A stretch of 23,952 nucleotides of DNA, taken from contig NHIC01000009.1 of the NCBI GenBank assembly GCA_002169865.1, positions 49,383 to 73,334 of the forward strand. The letters are read 5' to 3'. The stretch comes from Flavobacteriaceae bacterium TMED179 (GTDB taxonomy: Bacteria > Bacteroidota > Bacteroidia > Flavobacteriales > Flavobacteriaceae). The notes under the pieces are model-generated. The model did not search any database and had not been told where the DNA came from. It was given only the letters and a program-made list of their open reading frames with translations. Below, in pieces: positions 7,967-16,008 of this stretch (position 1 is its first letter; every line of letters starts with the position of its first letter). Position numbers and translations under genes: made by a program.

Positions 7967-8914
7967 TTATTCTTTTAAAAATTGTCTGATCTTATTTTCA
8001 AATCGTTTTACATAAGGAAGATGAAGTTTATCAGGTTCTAAAAATTCCGGTTCCAAATTCCCTAGATCTTTAGATCTAAGTATAGGGAAAAAGTATTCCA
8101 TTCCATCAAATCTACTTCTATGATTGATATGATTTAAACCATCAGATAGAAACAATACTGGAGTGCCAAATGCAACTGCGGGTAAAGCAGTATGTATTCG
8201 GGATGTAATTACTAACCTTGCTGTTGCAATATTTTTTAATTGAAGTACAGCTCGGTCAAGACGTTCTTGCTGGCTATAATTTTTTGGTTCTAAAAGCTGA
8301 GAACTCCAATATACTTGGTCATTTTGCCTTTTTAAAAAACTTTCAAGTCGTTTTAATGCAGATTTGTATTTCTTGGATTTATAAGGCTTTTTTATATTCT
8401 GAAGAATTTGCATAAAAAGTCCTTTTTGGATAGAATCATTTTTTGGATTTAATCTTTCAAAAGCACTTATCACGTGGATTCCTTCGCGTTTTGTGTCTTC
8501 AGATACATAATCTTGGCGTTTTAGAGAAAGGGTGAGACAAGCTGAGTAATAAGTATCTATTCCTAGTCTAGATAAAAGATTTTGTGTAAAGTGATCTCTG
8601 CAACCTATAGGCTGGTGCCTTTTAAAATATGCAATCCCTTTATCGCTCAGAATACCCTTTGTTGCTATTGGATTTAGATGAAAAGAAATAAATAAAGGAT
8701 CTATTTTTTCTGAAGGTGGCCAATTTTCGGAGTTTTCGATAAACCATCCGTTCATTACTAATGCCAACTTTTCACCTTTATATTTATTTAATTTGTCACG
8801 GTCCAATTCTACAACTGTTGATTTATTTAAAAACTGCTTGGCAGCTAAACTTTGAATAAGATCTCCCAAATTATTTGATCGAGGATATGATAAAACTGCG
8901 TGGTTTTTAGACAT
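7967..8914 (-). CDS. Polysaccharide pyruvyl transferase family protein
   Basis: A 315-residue soluble protein of the PS_pyruv_trans (CsaB/WcaK-like) family, which moves pyruvyl from phosphoenolpyruvate to sugars of surface polysaccharides as a ketal. Features seen are NLGDLIQ at 15-21 (the N-terminal Gly-Asp motif), IGCRDHFT at 103-110 (the typical GxRD), an acceptor-binding linker, and SRIHTALPAVAFGTPV at 238-253, the C-terminal signature with its Arg-His pair. It has no signal peptide. It overlaps the preceding glycosyltransferase gene by 8 nt (8907-8914), so the two are probably made together and may act on the same glycan. The donor, the acceptor sugar and whether it is a true pyruvyl transferase cannot be told from sequence alone. 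Confidence 0.87.
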   Translation of the reverse strand: MSKNHAVLSYPRSNNLGDLIQSLAAKQFLNKSTVVELDRDKLNKYKGEKLALVMNGWFIENSENWPPSEKIDPLFISFHLNPIATKGILSDKGIAYFKRHQPIGCRDHFTQNLLSRLGIDTYYSACLTLSLKRQDYVSEDTKREGIHVISAFERLNPKNDSIQKGLFMQILQNIKKPYKSKKYKSALKRLESFLKRQNDQVYWSSQLLEPKNYSQQERLDRAVLQLKNIATARLVITSRIHTALPAVAFGTPVLFLSDGLNHINHRSRFDGMEYFFPILRSKDLGNLEPEFLEPDKLHLPYVKRFENKIRQFLKE

Positions 8915-9965
8915 TATTTTTTTTTAATAAAGCTTTTTCAAAAGCTTTTTGCCTTCTTTGCAAAGGATATTTTTCCATGATTCTTTGTCTCGCTTTTGGA
9001 CCAAGTCCTTTATGATCTTTTTTTAGAAAATTAACTATTTTTTCTTTATCATCATTTAAGCCAAATAATAACCCTGTTTCCCCAATAACATCAGGTATTC
9101 CAAATGATTTCTTGCCAATAGGTATACATTCTAAAAGCATTGCTTCACATAAAACATTTGGAAGCCCTTCTATTTTTGAACCTTGAAAGTAATAAGTATG
9201 TTTTGCGTAAAGTATTTTTAGCTGATCTCTAGTTTGTTTTGCTAAAAGTCTAACGTTTTTTGGGAAATTGTACTGTAACGAGAAGCCTTCTTCAATTCCA
9301 GCTAAGGTAAATTTGAAATTGGGAAGTGCATATGCTAATTTAATAAATAGTGGGATCCCTTTTCTTTTAAATGTTCTTTCATCTGAAATATTAGCAACAG
9401 TAATGACAGTTTTTTTAATTTTCAAATTTTGTGCTTTCCAAAAGTTTGATTCATAAGCCGTTGGAACTTCTATGATTGGAGTTTTTAGATTTGGAATAAA
9501 TCTTTTTATTCCTGATTTTATCTCTAAAGTTTCATTAGTAAATGGACACCCTTCTTCTAAGCTTTTATGAACAACCCAGATTTCATTTGCAAACTTATAG
9601 TTTCTTTTTGCAATAAAATATCTAAAATTCTTTTTTAAAAAAATCCCATAATTTAAACTATTGCTTGCTACAGCATCATAACCTCCAACTATGATGATTG
9701 ATGATTTACGAAAAATCCTTGCTAAACAGACTGGAATAAATGTGTGGTAATCATTAAACCATATAAATAGAACCTTTGATTGAATTATGTAATATGTCCC
9801 CAGAATAAATTCTCTGAATCTATTTAAAAAAAAATGAAATGGATTTTTGTACGCTGGTGAGTGAATTAAATGAACTTTGATACCCATTTGCTCTAGAAGA
9901 ATAATATCTTTTATTACAAAAGTATTTTTTGAATTAGATACCAGGGTGACTTTGCCTGAATACAT
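8907..9965 (-). CDS. GT4-like glycosyltransferase
   Basis: A 352-residue GT-B-fold glycosyltransferase. The N-terminal half (about 1-170) is the acceptor domain, with VGGYDAVA at 93-100. The C-terminal half binds the nucleotide sugar and holds SKIEGLPNVLCEAMLLECIP (263-282), in which Glu266 and Glu274 form the E-x7-E motif of retaining GT4 enzymes. ANISDERTFKRKGIPLFIKL near 191-210 is the usual strand-helix start of that domain. There is no signal peptide or membrane helix, so it is probably a cytoplasmic enzyme working on a lipid-linked or soluble precursor. It sits 2 nt after the GH3 gene and overlaps the pyruvyl transferase by 8 nt. The sugar donor is unknown. Confidence 0.88.
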   Translation of the reverse strand: MYSGKVTLVSNSKNTFVIKDIILLEQMGIKVHLIHSPAYKNPFHFFLNRFREFILGTYYIIQSKVLFIWFNDYHTFIPVCLARIFRKSSIIIVGGYDAVASNSLNYGIFLKKNFRYFIAKRNYKFANEIWVVHKSLEEGCPFTNETLEIKSGIKRFIPNLKTPIIEVPTAYESNFWKAQNLKIKKTVITVANISDERTFKRKGIPLFIKLAYALPNFKFTLAGIEEGFSLQYNFPKNVRLLAKQTRDQLKILYAKHTYYFQGSKIEGLPNVLCEAMLLECIPIGKKSFGIPDVIGETGLLFGLNDDKEKIVNFLKKDHKGLGPKARQRIMEKYPLQRRQKAFEKALLKKNNV

Positions 9966-9967
9966 AT

Positions 9968-11470
9968 TTAATCTTTTATTAGATACTCTTTTAAAACATT
10001 TACAATCTTTCTGTTATCGCTAACTCTAGGTACTTTGTTTTGCCCCCCAAGCTTACCTATACTTTTCATATAGCTTATAAAGCCCCCATTTACTACTAAA
10101 CGAATAATTAGTGGACTTAAAACTTTTCCAGTAATTAAATCATTGTAATAAATGTTTTTTTCTTGCATAGCCTCATCAATTTTTTTAGCAAAAACTTTAA
10201 GGTCCTTTGGAGGGTTCTCAAACTCAATAAACCACTCATGAAATGGAAGACCTTTTGCTGGTTTAACTTGAGGAGCAACGGTAAATTCTCGTACTCTTAC
10301 ATCTGCTTTGTCATAATCTATGGCTTCTTTAAGTGCTTGTTCTACTTCACTTACAATTACATGTTCTCCAAAAGCAGAAATGAACTGATTTAGTCTTCCA
10401 CTGACAATTACTCGAAATGGGTAAGTACTTGTAAACTGTATAGTATCGCCAATATTATAGCGCCATAGGCCTGCTGAAGTAGATATAATCATCACATAAT
10501 TTTCCCCAAGCTCAACTTCAGCTAAAGTGAAAATTTGCGGGTTTTTTTCTAAAAATTTATTTGCCAAAATAAATTCATAGTAAATTCCATGATCTAAAAG
10601 TAATAATAAGCCACGATCATTTTGGCGGTCCTGATACGCAAAAAACCCTTCCGAGGCGGGATAAAACTCAATGCTATCTGGAGATCTGCCAACTAGCTTT
10701 TCAAATATTCTACGGTAGGGCTCAAAATTCACACCTCCATATATAAAAAGTTTAAAATTTGGGAACAGCTGCCCAACTTTTTTACCAGTCTTGTTAATTA
10801 ATCTTTCAAAATACATTTGAATCCAAGAAGGAATTCCGCCAATTATAGTCATGTTCTCCTTTTCAGTTTCAGAAACTATTGCTTCGACTTTGGCTTCCCA
10901 ATCATCGATACAATTAGTTTCCCAGCTTGGCATTCTGTTTTTTTGAAGATATGAGGGTACATAGTGAGCTACAATTCCCGATAAACGACCTAGGGCAATA
11001 TCATTTTTATTTTCCAAAACTGGACTTCCTTGAACAAAGATATGTTTCCCATATACAATTGATGTATTTCCAGTTTCGTAGATGTAATTCAAAATAGCTT
11101 CCCTTGCCGCTTTAATATGATTTGGCATTGATGCCTTGGTAATGGGGATAAATTTAATTCCAGAAGTAGTTCCACTTGATTTAGCAAAATAAATGGGTCT
11201 TCCTGGCCAAAGTATATCTTTTCCTCCTTCCATTATGATGTCTATGTAGGGGCGAAATCCTTCATAATCTCTTATAGGTAAATTTGTTTGGAATGATTTT
11301 AAATTTTGAATATTTTGAAATTGATGCTGTTTCCCAAAAATAGTTTTTGATCCATGCCTAATTAAATTTCTTAGAACCTTTTCCTGAGCCTGAATTGGGT
11401 TTTTAATCCATTTTTGGCTTTTTCTGAAAGACCACATCGCAAAAATTTTTGCACTTATTGACTTAATCAT
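9968..11470 (-). CDS. GH3-family acyl-adenylating (acyl-acid amido synthetase-like) protein
   Basis: A 500-residue protein of the GH3 superfamily, named for plant auxin-conjugating enzymes that activate carboxylic acids as acyl-adenylates and attach amino acids. The phosphate-binding loop SSGTTSG is at 98-104, the adenylate-contacting YPASEG at 270-275, and GLWRYNIGDTIQF, with the conserved Asp, at 334-346. A small C-terminal lid domain follows (about 380-500). The length is standard for bacterial members. The substrate is not known for this clade. The start overlaps the stop of the upstream M23 peptidase gene by 4 nt (11467-11470), so the pair is translationally coupled. An envelope-related role is suggested only by the neighbours. 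Confidence 0.9.
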   Translation of the reverse strand: MIKSISAKIFAMWSFRKSQKWIKNPIQAQEKVLRNLIRHGSKTIFGKQHQFQNIQNLKSFQTNLPIRDYEGFRPYIDIIMEGGKDILWPGRPIYFAKSSGTTSGIKFIPITKASMPNHIKAAREAILNYIYETGNTSIVYGKHIFVQGSPVLENKNDIALGRLSGIVAHYVPSYLQKNRMPSWETNCIDDWEAKVEAIVSETEKENMTIIGGIPSWIQMYFERLINKTGKKVGQLFPNFKLFIYGGVNFEPYRRIFEKLVGRSPDSIEFYPASEGFFAYQDRQNDRGLLLLLDHGIYYEFILANKFLEKNPQIFTLAEVELGENYVMIISTSAGLWRYNIGDTIQFTSTYPFRVIVSGRLNQFISAFGEHVIVSEVEQALKEAIDYDKADVRVREFTVAPQVKPAKGLPFHEWFIEFENPPKDLKVFAKKIDEAMQEKNIYYNDLITGKVLSPLIIRLVVNGGFISYMKSIGKLGGQNKVPRVSDNRKIVNVLKEYLIKD

Positions 11471-12342
11471 TCTTTAGAAAAGTTAAAAAAGTTTTCAGGA
11501 TTAACTGGGTAACCATCAATCCAAAGTTCAAAATGAAGATGATATCCGGTTGTTAAATCTCCCGTATTTCCAATGCTTGCTATAACCTCACCTCCCGAAA
11601 CACTATCACCCTGTTTCTTGCTAAGCGATGAATTATGCTTGTATACTGAAAGAATTCCTAAACTATGCTCTAAAATAATTACATAACCTGTTTCTGAAGT
11701 CCATTCTGCAAAGACAACTATACCATCAGATATTGCTTTTATTGGAGTATTTTCTTTGGCTACTATATCTACAGCATAGTGAGATTTATTTATATCAAAA
11801 GGTTCAGAAATATATCCAAAAAGAGGTGGAAATAAAAACATGTTTGACTTTACTTTTGTTTTTAAATTTGGGCTGTATTTGTCCTGTTGTGCAACAAAGA
11901 CACGTAATAAAGAGTCTTCTAAAATAGGTTTTCCTACAGACGGATTATTTTGCATGTCTTTTTCTTTAGACTCTGGAAATGATTCTGAATCTTGAAACGA
12001 AATATCCTCTGTTAAAACCTTACGAATAGAGTTTAGGTAGAGAATATTTTGATTATAAAGTGTAATTAAAGAATCTGTTAAAAAAAGATTTTGGACCGCT
12101 TTTTTTCTTAATTCAGATGAGTCATAACCGGGGATATATTTTTTTATCGGAGTGTAGGCAATTATTGAAAATATCAACCCAGAAAATGCTCCCAAAAGTA
12201 AGAGGGTTATAAAAAATATTTTCAATCGTGATGTACGTAATTGTGCCTGTTCCTCAAATGTCTCCTCATCTATTATCATCACCAAATAAGGGTTTAATAG
12301 TTTTTGAAGGATTTGTTCCCGCTTTTTTTCTTCTAGTGCCAT
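11467..12342 (-). CDS. Membrane-anchored M23 (LytM) family metallopeptidase
   Basis: A 291-residue single-pass membrane protein: a cytoplasmic N-terminus (1-42) rich in charged residues, a membrane helix at about 43-63, a periplasmic linker with likely coiled coil (about 78-110), and a C-terminal LytM domain (about 170-285). The zinc ligands are intact: His188 and Asp192 in HYAVD, and His270 in HLH (268-270), with His236 in YKHNSS and His268 as catalytic candidates. It therefore appears to be an active peptidoglycan endopeptidase rather than an EnvC/NlpD-type activator with lost ligands. It is the first gene of the minus-strand M23-GH3-GT4-pyruvyl transferase run. A degenerate -7 element (TATCTTTA, 12352-12359) lies just upstream. 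Confidence 0.9.
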   Translation of the reverse strand: MALEEKKREQILQKLLNPYLVMIIDEETFEEQAQLRTSRLKIFFITLLLLGAFSGLIFSIIAYTPIKKYIPGYDSSELRKKAVQNLFLTDSLITLYNQNILYLNSIRKVLTEDISFQDSESFPESKEKDMQNNPSVGKPILEDSLLRVFVAQQDKYSPNLKTKVKSNMFLFPPLFGYISEPFDINKSHYAVDIVAKENTPIKAISDGIVVFAEWTSETGYVIILEHSLGILSVYKHNSSLSKKQGDSVSGGEVIASIGNTGDLTTGYHLHFELWIDGYPVNPENFFNFSKE

Positions 12343-12423
12343 AATTAAATATAAAGATACGGATTCCTCATGCTGTTTAAAGAAGCGCTTATAATTTTCA
12401 TGTTATGAATATAAATATTTCTG

Positions 12424-12431
12424 TACATTTG
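12424..12431 (+). promoter_or_regulatory. Candidate -7 promoter element for tatA
   Basis: TACATTTG matches TAnnTTTG and would start transcription near 12438, about 10 nt before the tatA ATG. There is no good TTTG 19 nt upstream. The 106-nt divergent gap (12343-12448) otherwise shows only the degenerate minus-strand element TATCTTTA at 12352-12359 facing the M23 gene. Confidence 0.4.
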
Positions 12432-12448
12432 CTTTAAACAATACAACA

Positions 12449-12643
12449 ATGTTGGCTTTAAAATTTTTAGGTATGATAGGTGCACCACAAATAATTTTAA
12501 TAATCGCTGTTGTGCTCTTGCTTTTTGGGGGGCGCAAAATTCCAGAACTTATGAAAGGTTTAGGAAGCGGAATTAAGGAATTTAAGAATGCGACGAAAGA
12601 GGACAAAGAAACACCCAAGGTTGAAAAGGAGAAGGAAAGCTAA
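12449..12643 (+). CDS. tatA: Sec-independent (twin-arginine) translocase TatA/E
   Basis: A 64-residue subunit that oligomerises in the inner membrane to let folded proteins with twin-arginine signals cross. A hydrophobic helix at about 9-26 is followed by the hallmark FGGRKIPEL hinge (26-34), the amphipathic helix MKGLGSGIKEFKNATK, and a short charged Lys/Glu tail. I kept the ATG at 12449; the in-frame ATG at 12473 would leave only a few residues before the helix. The stop overlaps the convergent DUF4837 gene by 4 nt. TatC is not in the window. TatA and TatB cannot be told apart by length alone, but the FGG motif and short tail favour TatA. Confidence 0.95.
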   Translation: MLALKFLGMIGAPQIILIIAVVLLLFGGRKIPELMKGLGSGIKEFKNATKEDKETPKVEKEKES

Positions 12644-13611
12644 TTCCCTAGTTTAAGGGTACTGAGAATAGTATTTAACTCAAACATGTAGTCTCTCTTG
12701 CTTACAGAAGGTGCAAATGCAAAACCTTCGATTACTACTAATCTTTTTTGGACACTGTCATGGATCATGTAGTTCACAAACGGCCCTGCCATAAAATCAT
12801 TGGCAACCTCCCATGTCCCTTTAGTTAGATATCCTTTCTTCCCATCTAAATTAACCTTGAAAAAATAAGGCCGAAAAGCTCTTTCTGTAATCAAATAACT
12901 TCCGGGAAGTCGTCCTGGAATATAAAGCCTTCCTATAGAATCCCGTATATTTAAAATCTTTTTATTGAAAGCTCCATCGATGGAATTTTCGGGCAAGGTA
13001 TAGACAACCAAATTTAAGTGACCTTTTTGAATTGACTTTTGAATCCAAACAAAATTTGTTGTGTCTTTGACAGTTTTATATGCTGATGGGTATTCAAGCC
13101 TTATCCCAAATTTCTCCCTAAGATTATTTTCGGTTGATAATGATTTGTTAATTCTTCTCAATTTTTCTTTACGCTCATTTTCAGCAATTATTCGCCTTAA
13201 TAAACTAACATTCTCTTCGAATGAAAAAGCCTGATTTTCTTGATCTTGTCCAGTAATTAAAGCTAAAATTTGAGGTCTTGCAAACTGATTTTTTGCAAGC
13301 TGAAAACGGGAGATTGAATCCTTTCGAAACCAAATAATATTTCTGTTTTGTCGTGCAAAACCCTTAAATGTGGCAGGGTTCATATATCTTAAAGAATACT
13401 GAGGCTCGTCTAGAGGCAACCCTTTATAAATTACACCCATTGAATCACGAACAGTATTTCCTAGACTTGATTTCCAGTCTATCTCCGGCATAACAATCGT
13501 TACATGATTAAGGTTTCCACTCGATTCAGGAACGAAAGCTTGGTTTTTGTCAATGTTAGAATTGCAAGAAAAAAGGGAAAATAAAAATAAAAATATGGTG
13601 CTTTTTCTCAT
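12640..13611 (-). CDS. DUF4837-family lipoprotein
   Basis: A 323-residue protein with a short lipoprotein signal (MRKSTIFLFLFSLFSC, lipobox Cys16) and a periplasmic body. I recognise the Bacteroidetes family DUF4837 from its N-terminal pattern: SSGNLNHVTIVM, then a Trp, then a GNTVRD segment leading to LPLDEPQYSLRYM. No catalytic motif is visible and the function is unknown. It follows pgk by 4 nt on the same strand, so it is probably the second gene of a pgk transcript. It converges on tatA with a 4-nt overlap. The family name is given from recognition; the lipoprotein nature is clear. Confidence 0.8.
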   Translation of the reverse strand: MRKSTIFLFLFSLFSCNSNIDKNQAFVPESSGNLNHVTIVMPEIDWKSSLGNTVRDSMGVIYKGLPLDEPQYSLRYMNPATFKGFARQNRNIIWFRKDSISRFQLAKNQFARPQILALITGQDQENQAFSFEENVSLLRRIIAENERKEKLRRINKSLSTENNLREKFGIRLEYPSAYKTVKDTTNFVWIQKSIQKGHLNLVVYTLPENSIDGAFNKKILNIRDSIGRLYIPGRLPGSYLITERAFRPYFFKVNLDGKKGYLTKGTWEVANDFMAGPFVNYMIHDSVQKRLVVIEGFAFAPSVSKRDYMFELNTILSTLKLGN

Positions 13612-13615
13612 TAAT

Positions 13616-14800
13616 TTAATATAAAGCTGAAATTCCTGGTAAAGTTTTCCCTTCTAAGCTTTCAAGCATAGCTCCTCCGCCGGTACTGATGTAGCTCATT
13701 TTACTCTCCAATCCAAATTGCTTAACTGCAGCAACTGAATCGCCTCCACCAACTAAAGAGAACGCTCCCCCCTTTGTAGATTCAGAGATAGATTCCCCAA
13801 TTGAAATAGTGCCTTTAGCAAAGTTTGAGAACTCAAAAACACCCATTGGGCCATTCCAAAGTATAGTTTTACATTTTAAAATAAGATCATGGAACTTTTT
13901 AATAGTCCTTGGTCCAACATCCATACCTTCCCAGCCGTCATCTATTTCCATTATATTGAAGATCTTTTGATTGGCATCATTGCTGAAATCGTCACCTGCT
14001 AAAACATCCAATGGAAGATGGATTACTACTCCTTTTTGTTTTGCTTTTTTTAGTAAATGCAAAGCGTACTCACAATAATCCAATTCGCAAATTGAGTCTC
14101 CAACTCTTCCTCCTATAGCCTTAATGAAGGTATACACCATTCCTCCTCCTATTATTAAGTGATTAACCTTATCAAGTAAGCTTTCTATAATTGTAATTTT
14201 TGAAGAAACCTTTGCTCCCCCTAGGACAGCTAAAATAGGTGCTACCCCTTTTTTCATAATTTTATCTATGGCCAATACTTCTTTTTCTAAGAGTTTCCCA
14301 AAGCACTTCTTATTTTCAAAGAACTGAGCTATTATTGCCGTAGATGCATGTGGGCGGTGGGCTGTGCCAAAAGCATCATTGACATAAACAGTTCCTAATT
14401 TCGAAAGTTGTTTTGAAAAGTTAAAATCTCCTTCAGTCTCTTGCTTGTGATAACGTAAATTTTCCATCATTAATACCTGTCCTGGTTTAAGTGCCGAAGC
14501 TGCTGCTTCAGCTTCTTCACCAATGCATTCTTTACAAAAAGAAATCTGCACACCCAAAGTATCTGATACTGTTGAGTAGATATTTTCCAATGAAAGTTTG
14601 GGGTCTCTTCCTTTTGGTCTTCCTAAATGTGAAATCAAAATACAGGATCCTCCTTCTGATAAAATATAAGCAATCGTTGGTTTGGCAGCCTCTATTCTTG
14701 TTCTATCTGTAACTTGTATTTTACTATTGAGAGGGACATTAAAATCTACCCTGATTATTGCTCGTTCGTTCTTAAAATTAACCTGTTTTAAAGTTCGCAT
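13616..14800 (-). CDS. pgk: Phosphoglycerate kinase
   Basis: Interconverts 1,3-bisphosphoglycerate and 3-phosphoglycerate with ATP formation in glycolysis, in the cytoplasm. The 394-residue protein carries all the standard motifs: RVDFNVPLN near 18-26, SHLGRPKG binding the 3-PG phosphate, NLRYHKQETEGD, GTAHRPHAST, LGGAKVSSKI, WNGPMGVFE in the nucleotide domain, and GGGDSVAAV plus GGGAMLESLEGKTLPG near the end. I chose ATG 14800 (MRTLKQVNFK) over the in-frame ATG at 14818 because the family begins at this point and a promoter-like element lies at 14816-14823. A DUF4837 lipoprotein gene follows 4 nt after the stop. Confidence 0.98.
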   Translation of the reverse strand: MRTLKQVNFKNERAIIRVDFNVPLNSKIQVTDRTRIEAAKPTIAYILSEGGSCILISHLGRPKGRDPKLSLENIYSTVSDTLGVQISFCKECIGEEAEAAASALKPGQVLMMENLRYHKQETEGDFNFSKQLSKLGTVYVNDAFGTAHRPHASTAIIAQFFENKKCFGKLLEKEVLAIDKIMKKGVAPILAVLGGAKVSSKITIIESLLDKVNHLIIGGGMVYTFIKAIGGRVGDSICELDYCEYALHLLKKAKQKGVVIHLPLDVLAGDDFSNDANQKIFNIMEIDDGWEGMDVGPRTIKKFHDLILKCKTILWNGPMGVFEFSNFAKGTISIGESISESTKGGAFSLVGGGDSVAAVKQFGLESKMSYISTGGGAMLESLEGKTLPGISALY

Positions 14801-14815
14801 TTTTATAGTTTTTTT

Positions 14816-14823
14816 CAAAAATA
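14816..14823 (-). promoter_or_regulatory. Candidate -7 promoter element for pgk
   Basis: On the minus strand the sequence is TATTTTTG, a match to TAnnTTTG, with a T-rich tract (not TTTG) at the -33 spacing. Transcription would start near 14808, about 8 nt before the chosen ATG at 14800, which argues against the upstream ATG at 14818. The holB side of this gap has only a degenerate TATCTTTA (14888-14895). Confidence 0.4.
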
Positions 14824-14898
14824 CAACATTGAATAAGTATGTAAAATTATTTTTAAAAAGATCTCATTAACAGCACAAAGTAAAATGTATCTTTACTT

Positions 14899-16008
14899 AT
14901 GGTTTGGTCTCATCTTATTGGTCAAGAGCAATTAAAAAAACAAATGGAAAACCTTATAAATATAGGTCAAGTTCCTCATGCTCAACTATTTACGGGTTTG
15001 TCTGGTTATGGGTTACTACCACTAGCTATAGAATTTTCTCTTAATTTTTTAAACTATTCTAGTAAACAAAATGAAAAATATGGTTTAGGTGAAATAAGCA
15101 AGCAGCCAGACCTTCATTTTGTTTTTCCAATAATTAAAAAAGGAACTGATAAAGTTGCTTATTCTGATGATTTTATAGGTTTATGGTATTCATTTTTAAA
15201 TGAACAACCTTACGGTAGTTTTAATGATTGGTTTAGATCAATAGAGGTTGGGAATAAACAAGGGTTTATCGCAGTTACAGAAATTGAAAGACTACACCAA
15301 AAATTGTATTTAAAGGCATTCAGGGGACGACAAAAGGTTTGTATACTTTGGGGTGTTGAGAAGATGAATATTTTTGCTTCTAATGCGTTTTTAAAGCTTT
15401 TGGAAGAGCCTCCAAAACACACTTTTTTTATTCTTATTTCAGAGGATCCTGAACAAATCTTACCTACTGTTAGATCGCGCTGCCAGCATACTCGTGTTGG
15501 CCCTATAGGATCAGTGGCTCTTAAGGCTTCAATCCCTGAAAATATTGAAAATATAGATCAAATTATAAATAGATCTCAGGGTAATTATAGTTCACTTTTA
15601 AAATTAATAAAGCAAGATAATGGTGGTGAATTTGAAAAATCCTTAGTTGCCCTGCTACGTCTTGCATTTAAAACTAGAAAGAATAAAGAAATTTTAGGTA
15701 AATTAATTAATTGGTCGAATTTTATAGCTTCTCAAGGAAGAGAAGAACAAAAGTCATTTCTAATTTATGGTATTCAGTTTTTTAGAGACGCCTTTTTATT
15801 AAACTACAATTTAAAAAAGATTGTTTACTTTCAAACAAAAAACAACTTTGACATTTCCAGGTTTGCACCTTATTTAAATAATCAAAACATTTTAGGTCTT
15901 ATTCAACTTTTTGAAAAAACGCATTATTACATTTCACGAAATGGAAATGCAAAAATGTTATTTAATAATTTAGCTTTAAAATTGACAAGGTTAATTAATC
16001 TTCAGTAA
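14899..16008 (+). CDS. holB: DNA polymerase III delta' subunit
   Basis: The delta' stator of the clamp loader that places the beta clamp on DNA. The 369-residue protein begins VWSHLIGQEQLKKQM and VPHAQLFTG, as in the family. The P-loop position reads GLSGYGLLPLA (33-43) and lacks the Lys-Thr of a working Walker A, as expected for delta', which does not hydrolyse ATP. KLLEEPP at 166-172 and the SRC motif at 193-195, which supplies the trans-acting arginine for a neighbouring ATPase subunit, are intact. I see no Cys4 zinc module. The 3' end overlaps the convergent methyltransferase gene by 14 nt. Confidence 0.93.
   Translation: MVWSHLIGQEQLKKQMENLINIGQVPHAQLFTGLSGYGLLPLAIEFSLNFLNYSSKQNEKYGLGEISKQPDLHFVFPIIKKGTDKVAYSDDFIGLWYSFLNEQPYGSFNDWFRSIEVGNKQGFIAVTEIERLHQKLYLKAFRGRQKVCILWGVEKMNIFASNAFLKLLEEPPKHTFFILISEDPEQILPTVRSRCQHTRVGPIGSVALKASIPENIENIDQIINRSQGNYSSLLKLIKQDNGGEFEKSLVALLRLAFKTRKNKEILGKLINWSNFIASQGREEQKSFLIYGIQFFRDAFLLNYNLKKIVYFQTKNNFDISRFAPYLNNQNILGLIQLFEKTHYYISRNGNAKMLFNNLALKLTRLINLQ

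Noticed and set aside
7967..9965. Recent horizontal transfer of the pyruvyl transferase and glycosyltransferase genes
   Set aside because: Base composition and codon style look like the neighbours, no repeats or mobile genes flank them, and both are embedded by overlaps; transfer may be old but the sequence does not show it.
14931..15040. Missing Lys-Thr in the Walker A region of holB as a sign of a decayed gene
   Set aside because: Delta' subunits normally lack ATPase activity and have a degenerate P-loop; the rest of the gene is intact, including the SRC motif.
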